Part shown: in pieces, positions 60,349 to 64,000 of the stretch
Layout: each line of letters begins with the position of its first letter
Numbering within the stretch: position 1 is the stretch's first letter
Source of the DNA: Acheta domesticus
Lineage: Eukaryota; Arthropoda; Insecta; Orthoptera; Gryllidae
Assembly: GCA_031308135.1 (NCBI GenBank)
Contig: JAHLJT010009436.1
Span: 142,684,303-142,748,302 of the forward strand
Direction of reading: 5' to 3'
Length of the DNA stretch: 64,000 nt
The notes under the pieces: generated by a model
The model's database searches: none
The model's input: the letters and a program-made list of their open reading frames with translations, nothing else
Told to the model about the DNA's origin: nothing
Program-made: the position numbers and the translations under genes

Positions 60349-61937
60349 AAACTAGTGGTGCAACAGAATGGCACAGACTTTCCCGTATTAGTTCTCTATT
60401 TCCTTGGGTCTTCGCTAGCTATTCTGAATTGCCACAAACTCTTTCTTGCCAGCTGTCATCTACCACCATCAAAAGTACATTTTTTTGTCATTTTCTTAAT
60501 TTTTCAGTTTCCTATTGGTAGAACGGAAACATTAATTTTAGATTATTAAAGAACACAAAAACCTAGTCATAAATGGTACTTTTCTTTTAAAAATTATGTG
60601 CTGTTTAAGAGAAAATGGCGTTTTAGCGCTACTAAAAATGCGAAATTTGAAGCTTATTTTCACAGAAAATTTTTGAGTTTTCAAAATATTTTATTTGAAG
60701 TTATTTGAAGCACTTACACTCACAAATATAATAATGTTTACAAATTGCTGGTAATGTGCATATTACAGATATGAGAGATGTTTCAAACAAATTACAATTA
60801 TGTAATTTTTGAAAAAACAAAAAAACTCAAAATTAACTTTTCGCTAAAGAGTGTAATAAGCACTATCCGTTACAAAAGTTTGAAGAAAAAATTTGCAGCC
60901 ATATATGAGAAAATGGCGTTTGAGCATTTCTGAAAATGCCGAAATTTGGTCTACTTTTCACAGAAAACGGTAGTGTTTTCGGGAAACTTCACTTGACATT
61001 ATTTAAAGCACATGTACTCGTAAATATAATAATGTGAAAAAATCGCCACTAATGTAAATATTGTCGACGTGAGAAATATGTGAAAAAATTTAAATATTTT
61101 TAATTTTTGAAAAAACCAACCGATAGACCAATATAGATTTTATGTCATCTGATAGAGTAAATTTACCACTATCCCTACCAAAAGTTTAAAGAAAAAATTT
61201 TGAGCCGTTTTTGAGAAAATCTAGTTTTTGTAATTTTTTAATGTTACACATACTGCACACAATATTGCACGAAAACTACAAAACTTTTGAGAAACATTTA
61301 CATGACCTTTATGAAAGAACTCAATATGCAGAACAAATTTTATTTGAAGAAAAAATCTCTATCTTCAATTTTGTAGAAGACGCCGAAAAAAATTCAAACT
61401 TTCAAAATTTTCGAAAATTCAGAGTTATCCTTGAAAATCGGATCTACGCCATGTTAATAAGCGTATTTTACTCTATTCATACAAGAAATTTAAAGAAAAA
61501 ATTTGAAGCCGTTTTTGAGAAAATTTTGAAAATCCCCGGGGGGCTTCATATAAAGTACCCCCAAATTTTGAAGCATCTTTTTCAAAATCTCAAAGCTTTG
61601 ACTAGAATCAGATCGACCAGGGAATATCCATTTTGGAAGAAATCGTACGTATGGTTTAGGCGCTAGCAGTGTTCACAGACAGACGGACAGATGGACGTTT
61701 TCCTTTCAATTGGGTTTTCGGTATCAAGGATCTAGAAAACAGGGTTTCTGGCCACACCACGAGTTAGGGGATTTTTTTCTTAATTTAGCAACTGGTTTTA
61801 TCCACTTATTCGTCTTCACGGCCCGGCAATTAATTTTTTTCCACCGAAAATTGGCCATTTTTTCGTGCAACATTACATAACTTTCCCTATACTACGTATA
61901 TCACTCCCTGTATACGTACGTATACGGGAAAGTAAAA
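60349..61937 (+). mobile_element. Repeat family A, copy D (1.6 kb)
   Basis: It has the family start (AAACTAGTGGTGCAACAGAA), all internal blocks (AAAATGGCGTTTTAGCG, ATCTCTATCTTCAATTTTGT and the GACGGACAGATGGACG run at about 61676) and the terminal hairpin at 61880-61933. It lies inside a LINE, interrupting its coding sequence. A 151-codon open frame (61211-61666) is AT-driven and not conserved in the sister copies. Confidence 0.8.
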
Positions 61938-61944
61938 ATGTGAA

Positions 61945-62475
61945 AGAAATAGTGGAGAGACAAACCATTCCATGTACAGTATCTGAAAGGAATGGACAAG
62001 GTGTTGATCAATAAAGATCAATGATCTATGTAGCTTAAAAGGGGAAGAATGAAGCCAATATCGGAAGCAGTTGTGTTATCTGCCTAAGATCAGGCGTTGA
62101 GAACACAACATTATGGTAAAGCGGTTCTCAAAATTTCCCAAGATAAAAAATGCCGTATTTTCCAGGAACAAGTAAAAACCATTGATCATATCGTCTCAGC
62201 TTGTCCAATTCTAGCACAGACCGAATATTTGAAAAGACATAGCAGGGTGTGTAGTTATCTTCACTGGCAGATCTGTACAGCTCTTGAAGTTCCATACACA
62301 TGCTCCAAGTGTTTGGAACACTTACAAAAATCGGTGATGCCTTTTGGACTGTACAATACTGTACGGCCAACTAATTCAAACTGTTATGTTTCCGAGTTAT
62401 GTGCGATTGTAATGTTTATTGCTGTAATATGTTACATACGTCATAATCTGAGAACTTCAAATTTTTCGTCTTAAA
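61945..62475 (+). pseudogene. R2/CRE-like LINE, second half of an interrupted copy
   Basis: LKRGRMKPISEAVVLSA (about 62033-62083) leads, after one stop, into DQALRTQHYGK. The frame at 62097-62474 then holds a degenerate zinc knuckle, CRIFQEQVKTIDHIVSAC, followed by LAQTEYLKRHSRVCSYLHWQ. In this LINE type the knuckle is usually C-x2-C-...-H-x4/5-C; here the second Cys is Phe, another sign of decay. The sequence past about residue 95 of that frame no longer matches, so the endonuclease tail is lost. Confidence 0.75.
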
Positions 62476-62479
62476 TGTA

Positions 62480-63255
62480 TTTGAGGTAGACCTATGGAGT
62501 AATTTTCCATCCAGCAAAAGCATCTTACAGGGATATGCATCAATGATTTCTTAGAAATTGTCAAAAACAGTCTTCTTTAGCGAATTACATACCCGTATAT
62601 AAGTGGACAACAAGAATTATATGTTGCTGAACAAAACCACAGAAAATGGTTTTTCTAAAGTATCAGGCACACGGCTCAAGAATAAGAAATACATTATTCT
62701 GGAATAACATTGAAATAAATAAAATACGAGCTAACAACAAAACAGTCCTCACGAGTACTGCTATAAAAGAGAATAGTATATGCGGATTCACAGTACAACA
62801 GTTCTTTACAAACCAAGAATATCAAAAGAATTGCTGATTAATAACCCAACAAATTAAGAACAAATTATTATTAATGGCACGCAGACTCTTCGCGTGACAT
62901 GTCTTCTGTGCCGTAAGCGAAGTTGCCTTGAGTAAGAGAATGCAGACCTTGTTCCAAGAATAAGAATGTGAGGAATAACGCAATAAAAATGCATTTTTAG
63001 ACAAAATTGAAATGATTGTATCATTGTTTTTGGATTTTTCCTGTGTTCCTGGATATGGAAAAAAACACAGACACCCCTCGCATGGCTGGAGTCTGCATAA
63101 TATTCTTTCATATTTCGCGCGCATTTGAATTTAGTAATGTCCTCGTAGATAGAGAAAATTGTAATAACACACTTTTATGAGAAGGACGAAACATCAAAAC
63201 TCCTCAAGACTACAGCAGGAGCTTATTTTAATCTCATCTCATGCATGCACCAAGC
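62480..63255. other. AT-rich sequence, nothing recognised
   Basis: No supportable feature. Confidence 0.4.
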
Positions 63256-63260
63256 TATGG

Positions 63261-63551
63261 CTATGGACTTCTAATTGCACGTATCTCATGGTTCAAAATC
63301 GAGATGGGCCTACAGGCTATGCCAGTGTGTTGTTTGAGAAGCTTGAGGGTCCTCTTCATGTGGGTGTTGTGGATGTTGGGATCCAATTCCTCAGTTGTAT
63401 ACACATGTAGATTGCACAAAAATGTCGCAGTTATCAAATAGGCCAAATGTTTATGGATGGATTCGAGTATTGATGTGATACTCGGTGTTTTGACAATGCT
63501 CCATGCCCTGAACAATTGGAAACTTTCATTTATTAGGCGGGTTTCCAACAC
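63261..63551 (-). CDS. Unrecognised 96-codon open frame beside palindrome P
   Basis: The frame has balanced amino-acid composition, for example ELDPNIHNTHMKRTLKLLKQ, which looks more like real coding sequence than other frames here. It has no recognised domain, signal peptide or splice context. On the minus strand it lies just downstream of the palindromic element (63559-63800), so it may be part of the same repeat or a retroelement tail. I do not assign a function. Confidence 0.3.
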   Translation of the reverse strand: MLETRLINESFQLFRAWSIVKTPSITSILESIHKHLAYLITATFLCNLHVYTTEELDPNIHNTHMKRTLKLLKQHTGIACRPISILNHEIRAIRSP

Positions 63552-63558
63552 AGCCTTA

Positions 63559-63800
63559 GTAACTACTTGGTTTTACGCGTTATGCCTCATCCTAAGCACA
63601 GGTGCCAACGTTTCTGCCGTCATTCTGCAACCTTACTCAGAGCGAAATGACGAAACGTCAGGGGACAATGCATTTCGCCCTGAAGACGGTCGCAGAATGA
63701 CGGCCGAAACGTTGGCACCTGTGCCTAGGATGCGACGCCTAGCGGACAGCCAAGTAGTTACCGACTCTGGCCGCGGAAGCCTACGCTGTTACATTTGTTT
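63559..63800. repeat. Multi-tier palindrome (copy 3 of family P)
   Basis: Arms 63591-63632 and 63688-63729 are inverted with only three mismatches in 42 bp. Inside them GCGAAATG and CATTTCGC pair again around a loop containing GACGAAACGTC. Outside, AACTACTTGG and CCAAGTAGTT extend the inversion to about 63560-63760. The right flank reads CGACTCTGGCCGCGGAAGCCTACGCT, shared in reverse with 32604 and 35655. The right arm contains CTGAAGA-C-GGTC...GGCC-GAAACGTT, reminiscent of a hammerhead ribozyme core with one extra base. Confidence 0.75.
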
Positions 63801-64000
63801 GATATTTTTTTGAAGTTACATTTATATATTTTTTAAACAAATAAACACGTTTCATTAACAACATTCCTTCTTAATGGAAAGGATAGATAAATGGATAAGA
63901 AAGGGGTAGGGTTTAAAATGCAAGAGTTCTCGCACGGGTACGCTAGTATAACCACGATTTAACTAAACGACTTTGTCTATTAGTTTTCATAGCAACAATG
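63801..64000. other. AT-rich sequence to window end
   Basis: No supportable feature. Confidence 0.4.

Noticed and set aside
61211..61666. 151-codon frame in repeat copy D
   Set aside because: It is AT-driven and rich in Phe, Lys and Ile, and it is not kept open in copies A, B or C of the same family.

Overview
This window is eukaryotic, AT-rich, intergenic or intronic DNA from what looks like a large, repeat-rich arthropod genome. The case for an insect rests on the transposon mix: Jockey-type and other non-LTR retrotransposons, tRNA-headed SINEs, piggyBac-type TTAA elements and a hAT-type element. A cockroach/termite-like (polyneopteran) source is my guess from the style of the retroelement C-termini and is not proven. 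I found no convincing host protein-coding gene, no functional tRNA or rRNA gene, no CRISPR array and no bacterial-type operon. Almost all open reading frames here are short chance frames in AT-rich DNA, frames kept open by GC-rich islands, or frames inside repeats.

Layout. 1-20 kb is mostly unique-looking AT-rich DNA. It is interrupted by CpG-rich islands (about 0.8, 5.2, 13.2, 16.0 and 17.1 kb), two copies of a ~500-bp tRNA-headed SINE (1.4 and 18.9 kb), another SINE (4.6 kb) and a striking inverted pair of CRE/ATF palindromes (8.2 kb). 20-27 kb holds two more islands (20.2 and 26.8 kb), a defective 1-kb piggyBac element with a broken transposase (22.26-23.26 kb) and another SINE copy (24.3 kb). 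27-36 kb is a transposon graveyard. It has several copies of an unrecognised 0.9-1.7 kb repeat family, called family A here, with fixed ends and a 54-nt terminal hairpin. It also has a 2.6-kb foldback with ~620-bp inverted arms and fragments of a GC-rich palindromic family. 36-43 kb has two islands and a strand-asymmetric G-rich tract.

43-52 kb contains a hAT-type non-autonomous element with a perfect 8-bp target duplication, an internally deleted family-A copy, a full-length ~500-bp SINE, a decayed LINE with recognisable RT motifs, and a 5'-truncated Jockey-type element with poly(A) and a perfect 12-bp target duplication. 52-64 kb contains islands, a 150-bp palindrome, two SINEs, a piggyBac-type MITE and an R2/CRE-like LINE split in two by a family-A copy. 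It ends in a multi-tier ~200-bp palindrome carrying a hammerhead-like CTGAAGA...GAAACGT motif.

The parts do not form a pathway. They record successive insertions. The open questions are what family A and the palindromic families are, and why a gene-poor stretch carries about twelve separate CpG-rich islands, three of them with a full TGACGTCA site.
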